64,000 bases of DNA from Candidatus Thorarchaeota archaeon (GCA_029855935.1 JAGSHN010000005.1:62001-126000), one strand, 5' to 3'. Positions 44,346 to 53,475 are shown, counted from the stretch's first letter. Numbers and translations: made by a program. Notes: a model not told the origin generated them from the letters alone.

Positions 44346-45065
44346 TCACGTGAGGGGATCGCCGATATGTATCCCATCACCCTCAATTGTCAACTCGTGC
44401 CACCTCAGGGAGTGGGACGTGTGACGCATCTTCCAGACGACTATGCTTCTCCGGAGAGATAGATTGGTCATATCAAGGTGGAGTATCACTAGACCCTGTG
44501 CGACATGATGCCCGGCCGTGGGCTGGGAGAGCACGCCGTTCGGTGGTGTGTCGGATATCAATAGTGATGTCAGACCGAGTTCGTTGAGGAGCGCACTTAT
44601 TCTCAGGACCTCGCCCCTCACTACCGAGGGGGTCGTCGAGGGGAGGTTCAGTGCAGAGAAACTATCGATTGTCAGACGTTTTGCACCAGATTCATTGACG
44701 ACAGTATAGATCTCCTCCGCGAGCGTTGCTAGGTCGAATCCACGACGCAATGCGTGTTTTTCGGATGTGGGGAGACCAGCCCGATTTGACGCGGCATCGA
44801 TTATGACAAACTTCCCGTCGGCCTCAAGTCTTGACAGGTCCCATCCGAAGGTGGTTGCTGTCCGTCTCACCTCCTGAGGCCTAGACTCAAGAGTGACAAG
44901 GACCCCGGGCTCATCGTATAGGTCTGCCCCTTTGTACAGATACTGCAGTCCAAAGATCGACTTTCCCGAGCCTGTTGGTCCCACGACCATTGTGGAGACG
45001 CCCCTGGGAAGGCCCCCGTCAACAAGGGCATCGAAACCCGGGATTCCCGTCTTTGCACGGGTCAT
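44346..45065 (-). CDS. KaiC-like RecA-superfamily ATPase
   Basis: 239 residues: TGIPGFDALVDGGLPRGVSTMVVGPTGSGKS (P-loop 29-36), LVTLESRPQEVRR with Glu in the usual place after Walker A, LTIDSFSALN (Walker B) and VVWKMRHTSHS near the end. This is the single-domain archaeal KaiC/RadA paralogue family, of unknown role, often near signal or motility genes. Its start overlaps the Lrp gene by four bases, so the two are coupled. Confidence 0.9.
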   Translation of the reverse strand: MTRAKTGIPGFDALVDGGLPRGVSTMVVGPTGSGKSIFGLQYLYKGADLYDEPGVLVTLESRPQEVRRTATTFGWDLSRLEADGKFVIIDAASNRAGLPTSEKHALRRGFDLATLAEEIYTVVNESGAKRLTIDSFSALNLPSTTPSVVRGEVLRISALLNELGLTSLLISDTPPNGVLSQPTAGHHVAQGLVILHLDMTNLSLRRSIVVWKMRHTSHSLRWHELTIEGDGIHIGDPLT

Positions 45066-45655
45066 TGCCTGTCACTTCCACTGGGTGGCGGTCCAGCAAT
45101 CTCCCAACCCTTCACTATCGAGCTGAGCGGGGTCAATGAAACCTCGACTATGTCAGGGCGCTTCCTCAGAGACTCCACAGTCTTCTCGACCCCAGCCTCG
45201 TCAGGTGCCACAATGAGTGCATAGAGTGTCATAGGCTCACTGCTCACGCCAATCCACTGAAATGCATCCTCCGTCGATAGTTCCTCCGCAAGCGTCTGAG
45301 TCCTATTGCTGCTGATTGATGGGAGGATGTGGCCGCCAACCTTGATCCTGACGAGCCCGGCTGCGTTCAGTCCGAGCGCCCGCGGATTGAGTAGCGCGGA
45401 GAATCGTGAAACTATCCCGGACTTGAGAAGGCGCCGCGTTCTGAAGTGAACTGTTGTGTCGGGCTGGTTGAGCTCTCGTGCAATCTGTGTGAATGGGAGG
45501 CGTGCATCTCGCTGTAGGATGCGGATAATCTTCCAGTCTAGGTCATCCACGGTGGGCCACCCGGGATAGTCTATCAAGGGTAGGCCATGTTGCCCCATTG
45601 ACCTATTAAGACTTGCGTGGTTCGCAAAACGTCGCGTGATGATTGAGAGATTCAC
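45062..45655 (-). CDS. Lrp/AsnC-family transcription regulator
   Basis: 197 residues: helix-turn-helix (LDWKIIRILQRDARLPFTQIARELNQPDTTVHFRTRRLLKSG split over about 38-80) and a ligand-binding RAM-type domain after it (GLNAAGLVRIKVGGH, ALIVAPDEAGVEKTVESL). GTG 45655 shares GTGA with the upstream stop, so it is translationally coupled; ATG 45598 is an alternative start nearer the HTH. It probably regulates its own EMC6-like/Lrp/KaiC-like operon (inference). Confidence 0.88.
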   Translation of the reverse strand: MNLSIITRRFANHASLNRSMGQHGLPLIDYPGWPTVDDLDWKIIRILQRDARLPFTQIARELNQPDTTVHFRTRRLLKSGIVSRFSALLNPRALGLNAAGLVRIKVGGHILPSISSNRTQTLAEELSTEDAFQWIGVSSEPMTLYALIVAPDEAGVEKTVESLRKRPDIVEVSLTPLSSIVKGWEIAGPPPSGSDRQ

Positions 45656-46020
45656 AACATGTGGGAGATGATTACCACAAGAAGTCGCTCATACACACGT
45701 GCGGGGGCGACAAAGACGTAGATGAGTGTCCAGAGCAAGATCCATAATAGAAGGTACGACGCTAGGGAGTCTGTCACCAGTTTCTGGCGGCCACCAATCT
45801 CTGACGGGTCTATGTCCATCACGTAGACAATCACGAAGAGTGAGAGTGTATACACAAGGAATCCAAACAGAACACCTCGCACACCAGCGAAGGCTACTCC
45901 ATTGAGCCCGCAGACAATTGCGCTGATTGTCGCAAAGAGCATCTTGACGTAGAACGACTGATCCTTGGGGCGATCATCCCACCGTCGAAACATCATCTTG
46001 AAAGCGGTGCTGAGTCCCAT
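45652..46020 (-). CDS. EMC6/Rab5ip-like three-helix membrane protein
   Basis: 122 residues from ATG 46020 (GGTGG upstream; GTG 46029 is an alternative). A basic N-terminus is followed by three helices: about 25-45, 47-68 and 88-110. The pattern SAIVCGLNGVAFAG, GVLFGFLVYTLSLF and ASYLLLWILLWTLIYVF follows EMC6, a core subunit of the eukaryotic ER membrane insertase complex. The likeness is in helix spacing and small residues, so it is suggestive only. It is first in an overlapping operon with Lrp and a KaiC-like ATPase and divergent from RqcH. Confidence 0.6.
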   Translation of the reverse strand: MGLSTAFKMMFRRWDDRPKDQSFYVKMLFATISAIVCGLNGVAFAGVRGVLFGFLVYTLSLFVIVYVMDIDPSEIGGRQKLVTDSLASYLLLWILLWTLIYVFVAPARVYERLLVVIISHML

Positions 46021-46057
46021 CTTGGCCACCAGTCAGAGGCATCGTCAAGCAGTGCAC

Positions 46058-46067
46058 GTTATAAAAG
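46058..46067 (+). promoter_or_regulatory. TATA box for rqcH
   Basis: GTTATAAAAG, about 30 bases before the ATG at 46093, predicts a nearly leaderless mRNA. A 13-base palindrome (46072-46084) lies between it and the ATG. Confidence 0.5.
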
Positions 46068-46071
46068 ACTC

Positions 46072-46084
46072 GGTCAGTCTGACC
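46072..46084. promoter_or_regulatory. 13-base palindrome between EMC6-like and rqcH genes
   Basis: GGTCAGTCTGACC has perfect 6-base arms around one central base. It overlaps the expected transcription start region of rqcH and the divergent promoter, so it is a candidate operator, perhaps for the nearby Lrp protein (inference). Confidence 0.35.
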
Positions 46085-46092
46085 AAGCGTGG

Positions 46093-48120
46093 ATGTTGAT
46101 GAAGGATACTATGAGTAATGTGGACATACGGCTGATTCTGCCCGAACTCAAGTCCGCCATAGAGGGCGGGTTTGTGAAGAACATCTACCAGTACGGAGAT
46201 GTCTTTGTTTTGAAGGTCTACCAGCCTGGTGGCGGGACCGCCAATCTGCTCGTAGAGCCTGGTCGACGTGTTCATCTTACTCAGTTCAGGAGAGCAGCTC
46301 CGCGCAACCCTCCCAAGTTTGCAACAGTCCTGCGGAAATATGTGCGTGACCGACGCATACTGCGACTGTATCAGCACGATCTCGATCGAATCATAGTGAT
46401 TGAGATTGAGGGGGAAGAGTCGAAGTACAAGATTGTGGCCGAGTTGTTTGGCACGGGTAATCTGCTATTGCTTGACGGAGAAGATCACATCTTTGTCGCA
46501 CTGCGGTACAAGAGGATGAGAGATAGGGATATTGTCCCCAGGGCCAACTATAGGTTTCCTCCGCCAAGAGGAAGGGACATCTTTGAAGCAGACTTGGACC
46601 ACCTCGGGGAGATACTGAACGACTCAAAGTCGAGCGTCGTCAGAACATTGGCAAGTAGACTGAATCTGGACGCACTGAGCTGCGAGGAGATATGTACACT
46701 AGGAGGGGTCGACCCCTCAGCCAACATCGCCGATCTCGATTCCACATCGGTCGAGCGTCTCATGGAGGGCATGAGGGAGTTCAGAGAACGCCTGAGTCAG
46801 GGGGTGCGAGAGCCGAGGATAGTGTTCGAGCCCGGCGAGGAGGGGCCGCGGAACGTTGCATTCACACCATTCCCATTCGAGACGTTTCGAAACCACCCTT
46901 ATCGCACATTCGACACCTTCAGCCAAGCTATCGACGAGTACTTCGGTGTGACGGAGTCCGAACTCGGAGAAGAGGAGGAGGAGGATGCCCTACTGAGAGA
47001 GAAGAAACGCTTGATGATAATCATCGAGAGACAACAGGAGGGTATAGAGTCCCTCCGACAGAGAGCCGAGGCAGCACGTAGGGCGGGAGAGATAATCTAT
47101 GCCAACTTCCAACTCGTGGATGATGTGCTCGAGTCGGTAAGGAAGGCACGTGACAGCGGTCTGGACTGGCCAGATATCATAGAACGGGTGGAGAGAGGAA
47201 AGAGAGAGGGCAATCCTGCGGCGGCAGCAATCGAGAAGATACTGCCCTCCCAAGCACGAATAACACTGAATCTTGAAGGGACTGAGATTGATCTCGACGT
47301 GAGGCTGAACGTACAGGACAATGCTGCAAGATATTATGAGATTGCAAAGAAAACAGAGAGGAAGATCAAGGGGGCGCTAGAACAGATCGAGAAGACAAAG
47401 GCGAAACTTGCAGCACTCGCCATGAGAGAGGCCCCTGTAGAAACGATACCCAAACGGCGCCCCGTGAGAATAAGAAGAAAGAGATGGTACGAGAAATTCA
47501 GGTGGTTCATCTCAAGCGAGGGCTTCCTTGTAATAGGTGGACGTGATGCCAAGACAAACGAGATTATTGCAAAGAGGTACCTTGAACCGAACGATCTGTT
47601 TCTCCATGCTGCCCTTCACGGGGCACCCTACACAGTGATTAAGGTACCCAGCGAAAAACCAGGCGAAACTACTATCAGAGAGGCGGCACAGTTCGCAGTG
47701 TCATATTCAAGAGCTTGGCAGGACTGTTTTTCCAGCGGCGATGCATACTGGGTCACCCCCGAACAGGTGAGCTTTTCTGCTCCCTCCGGGGAATATCTCC
47801 CAGCGGGCAGTGTGATGATATACGGTTCAAAGAACTACATCAGGGGAGTGCCTGTAGAGCTGGCAGTGGGCGTTCTATTAGAGGAGGAATGGGCAGTGCC
47901 TATGGGTGGACCGCCCACCGCTGTGGCTGCGCACACGCCGTATCACGTCGTAGTACAGCCCGGAGATACAAAGAAGGGGCAGCTGGTGCGAGAGATAGTG
48001 GCAGTTCTTCGTTCCATAGTTCCAGCCGAACAAGCCACTCTCATCGTGGAGATTCCAGAGGAGGACATCATGCGGGTCCTCCCCACTGGCAGTGGGCGTA
48101 TCGTACGAGAGCACGGATAG
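46093..48120 (+). CDS. Ribosome quality-control protein RqcH/Rqc2 (NEMF family)
   Basis: Binds stalled large ribosomal subunits and peptidyl-tRNA and directs C-terminal tailing (established for Rqc2/RqcH). 675 residues: NFACT-N (1-180) with LDRI carrying the Asp98-Arg99 pair, helix-hairpin-helix region, coiled coil (about 300-360), and NFACT-R with WYEKFRWFISSEGFLVIGGRDAKTNE and DLFLHAALHGAPYTVIK. ATG 46093 is supported by TATA spacing; ATG 46111 is also possible. Confidence 0.95.
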   Translation: MLMKDTMSNVDIRLILPELKSAIEGGFVKNIYQYGDVFVLKVYQPGGGTANLLVEPGRRVHLTQFRRAAPRNPPKFATVLRKYVRDRRILRLYQHDLDRIIVIEIEGEESKYKIVAELFGTGNLLLLDGEDHIFVALRYKRMRDRDIVPRANYRFPPPRGRDIFEADLDHLGEILNDSKSSVVRTLASRLNLDALSCEEICTLGGVDPSANIADLDSTSVERLMEGMREFRERLSQGVREPRIVFEPGEEGPRNVAFTPFPFETFRNHPYRTFDTFSQAIDEYFGVTESELGEEEEEDALLREKKRLMIIIERQQEGIESLRQRAEAARRAGEIIYANFQLVDDVLESVRKARDSGLDWPDIIERVERGKREGNPAAAAIEKILPSQARITLNLEGTEIDLDVRLNVQDNAARYYEIAKKTERKIKGALEQIEKTKAKLAALAMREAPVETIPKRRPVRIRRKRWYEKFRWFISSEGFLVIGGRDAKTNEIIAKRYLEPNDLFLHAALHGAPYTVIKVPSEKPGETTIREAAQFAVSYSRAWQDCFSSGDAYWVTPEQVSFSAPSGEYLPAGSVMIYGSKNYIRGVPVELAVGVLLEEEWAVPMGGPPTAVAAHTPYHVVVQPGDTKKGQLVREIVAVLRSIVPAEQATLIVEIPEEDIMRVLPTGSGRIVREHG

Positions 48121-48228
48121 ACGAGAAGTCAGTCGAGTCGATAACATTTTTAATCGTGCGCATAGTGACACGCCTCGGGGACATTCTATAGGTTGGAACA
48201 ATAGTCCCTGTTGAGAGAGGTCATTTCT

Positions 48229-48801
48229 ATGTCGGAACCCTCGCACACGATGTCCGTGAGGGACATTATGGCAGTGAACGTCGTGACCATTCAACCCGAT
48301 GCCCTGATACTGGAAGTCGCCAGACTGATGGCCAAGATGGACATCGGCTCAGTCGTTGTCGTTGATGGTCACAAGCCAGTGGGAATAATCACGGAATCGG
48401 ATATAGTCCGGAGAGTCATAGCTGCAGAGAGGGATCCGACGGCCTGTATCGCCAAAGAGGTCATGTCGTCGCCCATTATTCATGTCACGTCGGACACTCC
48501 TCTGACGGAGGCAATGCGCGTGATGGCGAGAAGCGGTATCAGACGTCTGATTGTCTTGAAGAATGACTCGCTGGCAGGCATTATCACATCCAGGGACATC
48601 CTGAGATGGTCTCCCGAACTGATCGACGTGCTTGTAGAGTCGCTGCGCCTGAGAGAGGGGCCGACCGAGGGCGGGGCTGAAACAGAGGCCGAGGAGGACG
48701 AGCTGGTGGCCTACGGGGGCATCTGTGACGTATGCGGGGAGTACTCCACCGACCTCGTCTTCGAGGACGGAAAGTATCTCTGCGAGTCTTGCCGGCGATG
48801 A
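48229..48801 (+). CDS. CBS-pair protein with C-terminal zinc ribbon
   Basis: 190 residues from ATG 48229 (GAGGT seven bases upstream; a TTG six codons earlier is less likely). Two CBS domains (VRDIMAVNVVTI, AKEVMSSPIIHV) form an adenylate-sensing module. An acidic linker leads to a zinc ribbon, CDVCGEYST ... YLCESC. Target unknown; such proteins are thought to sense energy charge. A TATA-like TTTTTAATC lies near 48147. A second CBS protein follows 54 bases later. Confidence 0.9.
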   Translation: MSEPSHTMSVRDIMAVNVVTIQPDALILEVARLMAKMDIGSVVVVDGHKPVGIITESDIVRRVIAAERDPTACIAKEVMSSPIIHVTSDTPLTEAMRVMARSGIRRLIVLKNDSLAGIITSRDILRWSPELIDVLVESLRLREGPTEGGAETEAEEDELVAYGGICDVCGEYSTDLVFEDGKYLCESCRR

Positions 48802-48855
48802 GATAGAGGGCACAGAGAATCGAGTGAGAGTAAAACCAAGAGGAGGAAACTGCCT

Positions 48856-49671
48856 ATGAAAGTGAGTCAAATAATGGTGGAGCCCGTCACAATTGACAAG
48901 GATCAGCGTCTGTCACACGCGCTTGATCTTCTTGAGAAGAAGCGAGTTGATAGACTGATAGTGACCGAGGACAACAATGTTGTTGGCATACTCACCTATG
49001 CTGACATTGCTGACAGATTGGGTGTCAGCAAGGTAGTCGCCGTGTCAATTGGTAGACTGCACGTTTCATCAGCGATGTCTGACACAGTCATCTCAGTCAG
49101 TCCCGATGATGACATCACTGATGTCGCTCGTCTAATGGTTGAGCGCGGGATGAGTGGATGCCCCGTCATTGATGAGGAGAAGGGACTTGTGGGTGTTGTC
49201 ACAAAGCGGGAGCTGTTGCCGCTTGTGATGAAATTTGACAAGGTCAAAGTGAGGGATCTTATGACCTCAGGCGAGATCCTTCAGGCCAACCCGGTTGAAC
49301 GCCTGATCAAGGCCAGAATGGACCTCCTCACTGCAGGATACTCGGGCATGCCTGTGACCGACGGCTCCCGCGTGATAGGGTTGCTCACCGAACGTCTTGT
49401 TGCAAAGGCAATGGCAAAGTTCAGTACGGAGGTTCCCGACAAACACAGAGCCAATCAGATACGTCTCTTGCGTGTTGCTGATGCAATGCTCAGTCAGCCT
49501 CCAGTCATCAAGGAGGACGCATCAATTGCCGAGGCCGCGCAGTTGATGATTGATACCAATCTCAATACTCTGCCTGTAGTGGACAAGGACGAACGACTCG
49601 TTGGGATAATCAGCACAACAGACATTGCAAGGTTCGTTGCCAATAAATTCCGAGTTCCGAAGACAGACTAG
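48856..49671 (+). CDS. Four-CBS-domain protein
   Basis: 271 residues with four CBS repeats, each beginning with a V-x-x-x-M signature (KVSQIMVEPVTI, HVSSAMSDTVISV, KVRDLMTSGEI, RVADAMLSQPPVI). No other domain is attached. AGGAGG nine bases before the ATG is a strong ribosome binding site. It follows the CBS-zinc ribbon gene and precedes dihydroorotase by 28 bases. It probably binds AMP/ATP-like ligands; the partner is unknown. Confidence 0.92.
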   Translation: MKVSQIMVEPVTIDKDQRLSHALDLLEKKRVDRLIVTEDNNVVGILTYADIADRLGVSKVVAVSIGRLHVSSAMSDTVISVSPDDDITDVARLMVERGMSGCPVIDEEKGLVGVVTKRELLPLVMKFDKVKVRDLMTSGEILQANPVERLIKARMDLLTAGYSGMPVTDGSRVIGLLTERLVAKAMAKFSTEVPDKHRANQIRLLRVADAMLSQPPVIKEDASIAEAAQLMIDTNLNTLPVVDKDERLVGIISTTDIARFVANKFRVPKTD

Positions 49672-49699
49672 TTCGCCTCTCTGAGCGTCAGCAGGTCCT

Positions 49700-51019
49700 G
49701 TGGTCAAAGTGGTCGTCGACCTCTTATTAAGAAACGGGACAATCATAGGGAATCAAACCGAGACGCGGGCCTCAATCGCAGTGTCAGGTCAGAGAATTAA
49801 GGGTGTATACCGACCCGGAACGGAACCAGTGGCACGCCAAGTCGTAGACTGTAATGGACACTACATCCTTCCAGGAATGGTGGACATCCACGTCCACCTT
49901 AGGGACCTTGAGGAGTCGCAGAAGGAAGACTACGCCACAGGCACGATGGCTGCTGCTGCGGGAGGGGTGACCACTGTCGTGGACATGCCCAATTCGCGCC
50001 CTCCGGTGTTGGACTATGATATTCTGCGTTTGAAGATTGAGCGGGCAACGGAGCAACGTTTCGTCAATGTCGGATTCTATGCGGGGATACCTCGCGACGT
50101 GTCAGATGTTAGCCCCCGGATGAAACCGGACATATTGGGATTCAAGGTCTACCCGCATTCTCCACTCTCCGAGGGCGTTCGATACACCTCGACACGTGTC
50201 GCTGACTGCCTGTCCTTGGCCCGAGCGTGGGGACTTCCGCTCCTAGTTCACCCCAACCATAGCGAAACAAAGAGTGCCCCGGCAACCATCGAGGAGTTTT
50301 GGAGAGTCCACAGCTGCGAAACGGAGGTAGATGCTATCAGGAGATTCCTCAGCATTCGAGAGAGATTTGGGGGGCATCTCCATTTCTGCCACGTGAGCTG
50401 CGCGTCGGCTGCAGAGATACTGTCGCAGAGGGCAGGAAGACGTATCACAGCTGAGATCACACCCCACCATCTATTCCTGAACAGGGAGGACAGCCCCACG
50501 GATGGTTCCACAAAAGTGCTGCCGCCTCTGAGAACCGCACGCGACAACGAGGCGCTAATCAAGTTCTTGAAGAACAACAGGAATGTCTGTATCGCATCAG
50601 ACCACGCACCACACCGGATTGAAGAAAAGAAGAGGGAGTTCATCAGAGCAGCCTCTGGGTTCCCAGGGCTGGAAACTACTCTTCCAATGATCATTTCAGC
50701 GATACTCAGACATCGCTTGCCTTGGCAATCGTATCTCGAGGCTTGTTGCGCAGTTCCAGCCGAGATAGTAGGTCTGAGGTCCAAGGGCAAGCTGGCTGCG
50801 GGATATGATGCCGACATAGTTGTGGTCGCGCGAGAGAGATACAAAATCAGGGGGCAGAGATTCCGGTCAAGAGCCAAGATCACGCCGTTCGAAGGCCTTG
50901 AGGTCGAGGCACGGCCTGTGACCACAGTCGTGGGAGGTACTATCGTCTTTGATCACGGGGAGTTCACGGTTGACAAGGGTGAAATAGGAGTAGTGCCCCT
51001 AAGACGCCATATAGAATGA
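49700..51019 (+). CDS. pyrC: Dihydroorotase
   Basis: Zinc amidohydrolase closing carbamoyl-aspartate to dihydroorotate, third step of pyrimidine synthesis. 439 residues: MVDIHVHLRD (metal His), GFKVYPHSP with the carbamylated lysine, LVHPNH, HFCHVS, CIASDHAPH (catalytic Asp) and SKGKLAAGYDADIVVV. GTG 49700 is the start. PyrI is also in the window, at 4.4 kb. It heads a close run with AMMECR1 and NadC. Confidence 0.95.
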   Translation: MVKVVVDLLLRNGTIIGNQTETRASIAVSGQRIKGVYRPGTEPVARQVVDCNGHYILPGMVDIHVHLRDLEESQKEDYATGTMAAAAGGVTTVVDMPNSRPPVLDYDILRLKIERATEQRFVNVGFYAGIPRDVSDVSPRMKPDILGFKVYPHSPLSEGVRYTSTRVADCLSLARAWGLPLLVHPNHSETKSAPATIEEFWRVHSCETEVDAIRRFLSIRERFGGHLHFCHVSCASAAEILSQRAGRRITAEITPHHLFLNREDSPTDGSTKVLPPLRTARDNEALIKFLKNNRNVCIASDHAPHRIEEKKREFIRAASGFPGLETTLPMIISAILRHRLPWQSYLEACCAVPAEIVGLRSKGKLAAGYDADIVVVARERYKIRGQRFRSRAKITPFEGLEVEARPVTTVVGGTIVFDHGEFTVDKGEIGVVPLRRHIE

Positions 51020-51052
51020 CAGTGCCTTGATGGCCAGAGGGGATTGGTACGC

Positions 51053-51685
51053 ATGGATTATACCTACTCGGATGAAGACGGAGTGTTCTTGGTACGTCTA
51101 GCGCGAAGAGCTCTCGACGAGTACGTCAAACATAGAGTGAAGGTGGCGGTACCAGATGATGTCCCACCTCACCTGATGAAAAATTCGGGGGTCTTTGTCA
51201 CACTAAACACACTGGTTGATGATCACGTAATGCTCCGAGGGTGTATTGGGCGGCCATACCCCGTGCAGCCACTTGTAGTTGCCACAATCGATTCTGCTAT
51301 CGATGCGGCAGTGAATGACCCGCGGTTCCGTCCCGTGACCGCTGCAGAACTGGATGGGATTATTGTGGAGCTCAGCGTATTGACGCCGCCCACGAAGCTG
51401 GAGTATGATGACCCTCGGGACCTGCTCAATATTGTCAAGGTCGGGCGGGATGGTCTCATAGCATCACGCGGGATGTGGAGGGGTCTGTTACTCCCTCAGG
51501 TTCCGATTGAGTGGGGGTGGGATGTAAGAGAGTTCTTGGAGCACACGTGTATGAAGGCAGGTCTGCCTAAGGACGCATGGAAAGATCCAGACACAGAGTT
51601 CATGGCCTTTCAGGCAGAGATCTTTGGAGAGGTCACACCACGGGGCAAAATTGTCAGGAATCCGTCACATCCACGAGCCGGTTAG
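51053..51685 (+). CDS. AMMECR1-domain protein
   Basis: 210 residues of the AMMECR1 family (conserved in archaea and eukaryotes, function unsettled; often linked to Memo-like proteins and radical SAM genes). The hallmark LRGCIGRPYPVQPL is present, with AAVNDPRFRPVTAAEL and the GLLLPQVPIEWGWDVREFLEHTCMKAG C-part. ATG 51053 is preferred over TTG 51044, which lies on top of the ribosome binding site. It ends 15 bases before nadC. Confidence 0.92.
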   Translation: MDYTYSDEDGVFLVRLARRALDEYVKHRVKVAVPDDVPPHLMKNSGVFVTLNTLVDDHVMLRGCIGRPYPVQPLVVATIDSAIDAAVNDPRFRPVTAAELDGIIVELSVLTPPTKLEYDDPRDLLNIVKVGRDGLIASRGMWRGLLLPQVPIEWGWDVREFLEHTCMKAGLPKDAWKDPDTEFMAFQAEIFGEVTPRGKIVRNPSHPRAG

Positions 51686-51700
51686 GGGGGTACAAGAGAT

Positions 51701-52555
51701 ATGCTACCACATCACGCCAGAGCCCTCCTGCGGACGTATCTTGAGGAGGACATCAGAAATGGTGATGTGACAACACGCTCGTTGCCACAGATTGCCGGAT
51801 CACAGGCCGTTGCCGTCATCTTGGCACAGTCCAAGTGTGTACTTGCGGGAGTTCAAGAGGCCCTAGAGATATCTAGTCTTGTGGGGGCGGAGGCAGAGGC
51901 TCTCGCCAAAGAGGGCGAGTGGGTCACTCCCGAACAGCCCGTTGTCAGGATAAGAGGTGATGCAGCCGTTCTATTGTCAATCGAAAGAGTCATACTCAAC
52001 ATAATGATGAGGATGAGCGGAATTGCGACAAAGACTCGTCGGATAGTTGAGAGAGCAAAAAAGGTGTATGCAACAATACGTGTAGCAGCCACACGAAAGA
52101 CGACACCAGGATTTAGGTTCTTCGAGAAACGTGCAGTGGAAGTGGGCGGGGGGGATCCGCACCGGTACGCACTCGATGACATGGTATTGATCAAGAACAA
52201 TCACATCTCAATAGTTGGAGGTGCTCGTCAGGCCGTACAGCTCGCCAAGAAACACGCTTCCTTCAGTAAGAAGATATCGTGTGAGGTGAGGAATGACGAG
52301 GAGGCCATAGAGGCGATACAGGAAGGAGCAGACATAATACTACTTGACAATTTTAGCCCCGATAGAATTGTCCGACTACTGGAGCGTCTTCAGGGTCTCA
52401 ATATCAGACAGAGTGTGGTCATAGAGGCCTCGGGGGGGATCGACGAGAACAACGTTGAGGCCTATGCTCAGACTGGCGTTGATGTCATATCGTGTGGCGC
52501 ACTCACTCATTCCTATGTTTCATCAGACTTCAACATGCGCATCGAGAATGAGTGA
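51701..52555 (+). CDS. nadC: Nicotinate-nucleotide pyrophosphorylase (carboxylating)
   Basis: Makes nicotinate mononucleotide from quinolinate and PRPP in NAD synthesis. 284 residues: LRTYLEEDIRNGDVTT, LNIMMRMSGIATKTRR, RKTTPGFRFFEKRAVEVGGGDPHR-type core (split here), LDDMVLIKNNH and VIEASGGIDENNVEAYAQTGVDVIS. GGGGGGTACAAGAGAT precedes the ATG. Its stop codon abuts the CCA end of the convergent tRNA-Glu. NadM, the later adenylyltransferase, is at 61 kb. Confidence 0.96.
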   Translation: MLPHHARALLRTYLEEDIRNGDVTTRSLPQIAGSQAVAVILAQSKCVLAGVQEALEISSLVGAEAEALAKEGEWVTPEQPVVRIRGDAAVLLSIERVILNIMMRMSGIATKTRRIVERAKKVYATIRVAATRKTTPGFRFFEKRAVEVGGGDPHRYALDDMVLIKNNHISIVGGARQAVQLAKKHASFSKKISCEVRNDEEAIEAIQEGADIILLDNFSPDRIVRLLERLQGLNIRQSVVIEASGGIDENNVEAYAQTGVDVISCGALTHSYVSSDFNMRIENE

Positions 52556-52633
52556 TGGTGCCCCGGCCGGGATTTGAACCCGGGTCATAGGATCGAAAGT
52601 CCTAGATGCTGGGCCGGGCTACACTACCGGGGC
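52556..52633 (-). tRNA. tRNA-Glu (UUC)
   Basis: 75 nt plus an encoded CCA. Acceptor GCCCCGG pairs with CCGGGGC (discriminator A); anticodon stem TAGGA/TCCTA closes loop CTTTCGA with anticodon TTC; T arm CCGGG TTCAAAT CCCGG. No intron. The CCA is directly against the nadC stop codon. Confidence 0.96.
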
Positions 52634-52768
52634 GTTCTACTTGCAAGGATTCGCTAGGAGAAGACTGGTGAAACCGATGTCCGTGGCTGGCCCCCAAGAT
52701 GGGACCTGACCTAGCGACAATCGGTGATGGCTCCACAGCTGGGTGTTATTAACGTTATGTAGCAGGAG

Positions 52769-53179
52769 TTACTGGCGAGAGGGCAGAAGAATCTGATCCT
52801 CGGCTGTGTCGGACAACGAATCACAGGAGGTCGCATCTATGGAGTGCGACGTACTGTGGCCACAGCCAGCTGCACCACTATTGTTGTCACCACGCTCAGA
52901 TGACATGTTCGCGTCAGGGCAACCAGCGGTCAAACCAAGTGCGGCCTGAAGCAGAAATGTCCTCAAATCAGAGACATCAGGCAGACCTCTCAGTACCTGT
53001 TCACGGAAGATCAGTGTCGGAAGAACTCGTACTCCAAACACTGTTGCGAAGAGGCGCTCACGGTCGATATCTATCTCGCAGAGATTGGGCCGTATTCCCA
53101 GGACTGATGACTCCTCAAGAATCATGTCGCGCACCGTCCGACACCAGATGCAATGTTTCGACGTGAAGAGGAGTATCAA
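52769..53179 (-). CDS. Thioredoxin/glutaredoxin-like protein with variable tail
   Basis: 136 residues. The first 80 form a thioredoxin-type fold: ILLFTSKHCIWC (CxxC active site), CEIDIDRERLFATVFGVRVLPTLIF with the cis-proline segment VLPT, and VLRGLPDVSDLRTFL. The last ~50 residues are low-complexity, rich in Ser, Asp and Gly with three more cysteines. TTG 53179 is the only start before an upstream stop; GGAG lies 11 bases ahead. Likely a thiol-disulfide redox protein; partner unknown. Confidence 0.8.
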   Translation of the reverse strand: MILLFTSKHCIWCRTVRDMILEESSVLGIRPNLCEIDIDRERLFATVFGVRVLPTLIFREQVLRGLPDVSDLRTFLLQAALGLTAGCPDANMSSERGDNNSGAAGCGHSTSHSIDATSCDSLSDTAEDQILLPSRQ

Positions 53180-53370
53180 GTTCTTGCGCTCCGAGACCTT
53201 GTTCAGTAGTCATCACTGGTGCCATAATTTAAGCGCCAATGGAAACGTGGTTCAAACCGAATGTGACGGTTCGTTGACCTGCTATCATCACCGCTGGCGC
53301 GAGCCGGGTGACGAGATGCTGGCGGTGCTTCGCAAGGTTAATATCGCGGACCAGAGTGACTAACTGTCAA

Positions 53371-53475
53371 GGGCCCGTAGCTCAGCTTGGTGGAGCGGCA
53401 GGCTCATAACCTGTATGTCTGGCGGATAGTCGGACAGGGGAACGGTCAGGGGTTCAAATCCCCTCGGGCCCACCA
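53371..53475 (+). tRNA. tRNA-Met (CAU) with intron in the variable region
   Basis: Acceptor GGGCCCG/CGGGCCC, D arm GCTC/GAGC, anticodon stem GCAGG/CCTGT around CTCATAA (anticodon 53405-53407), T arm AGGGG TTCAAAT CCCCT, discriminator A, encoded CCA. The variable region is 33 nt instead of 5; removing 53416-53443 (28 nt) leaves the usual AGGTC, so I place the intron between nucleotides 44 and 45. The intron can pair with the 3' anticodon strand (CCTGT/ACAGG), as expected for a splicing motif. Elongator rather than initiator is likely but not certain. Confidence 0.9.

Noticed and set aside
53405-53443. Canonical 37/38 intron in tRNA-Met
   Set aside because: The anticodon arm already folds without removal of bases there, and no downstream segment could replace the CCTGT strand.
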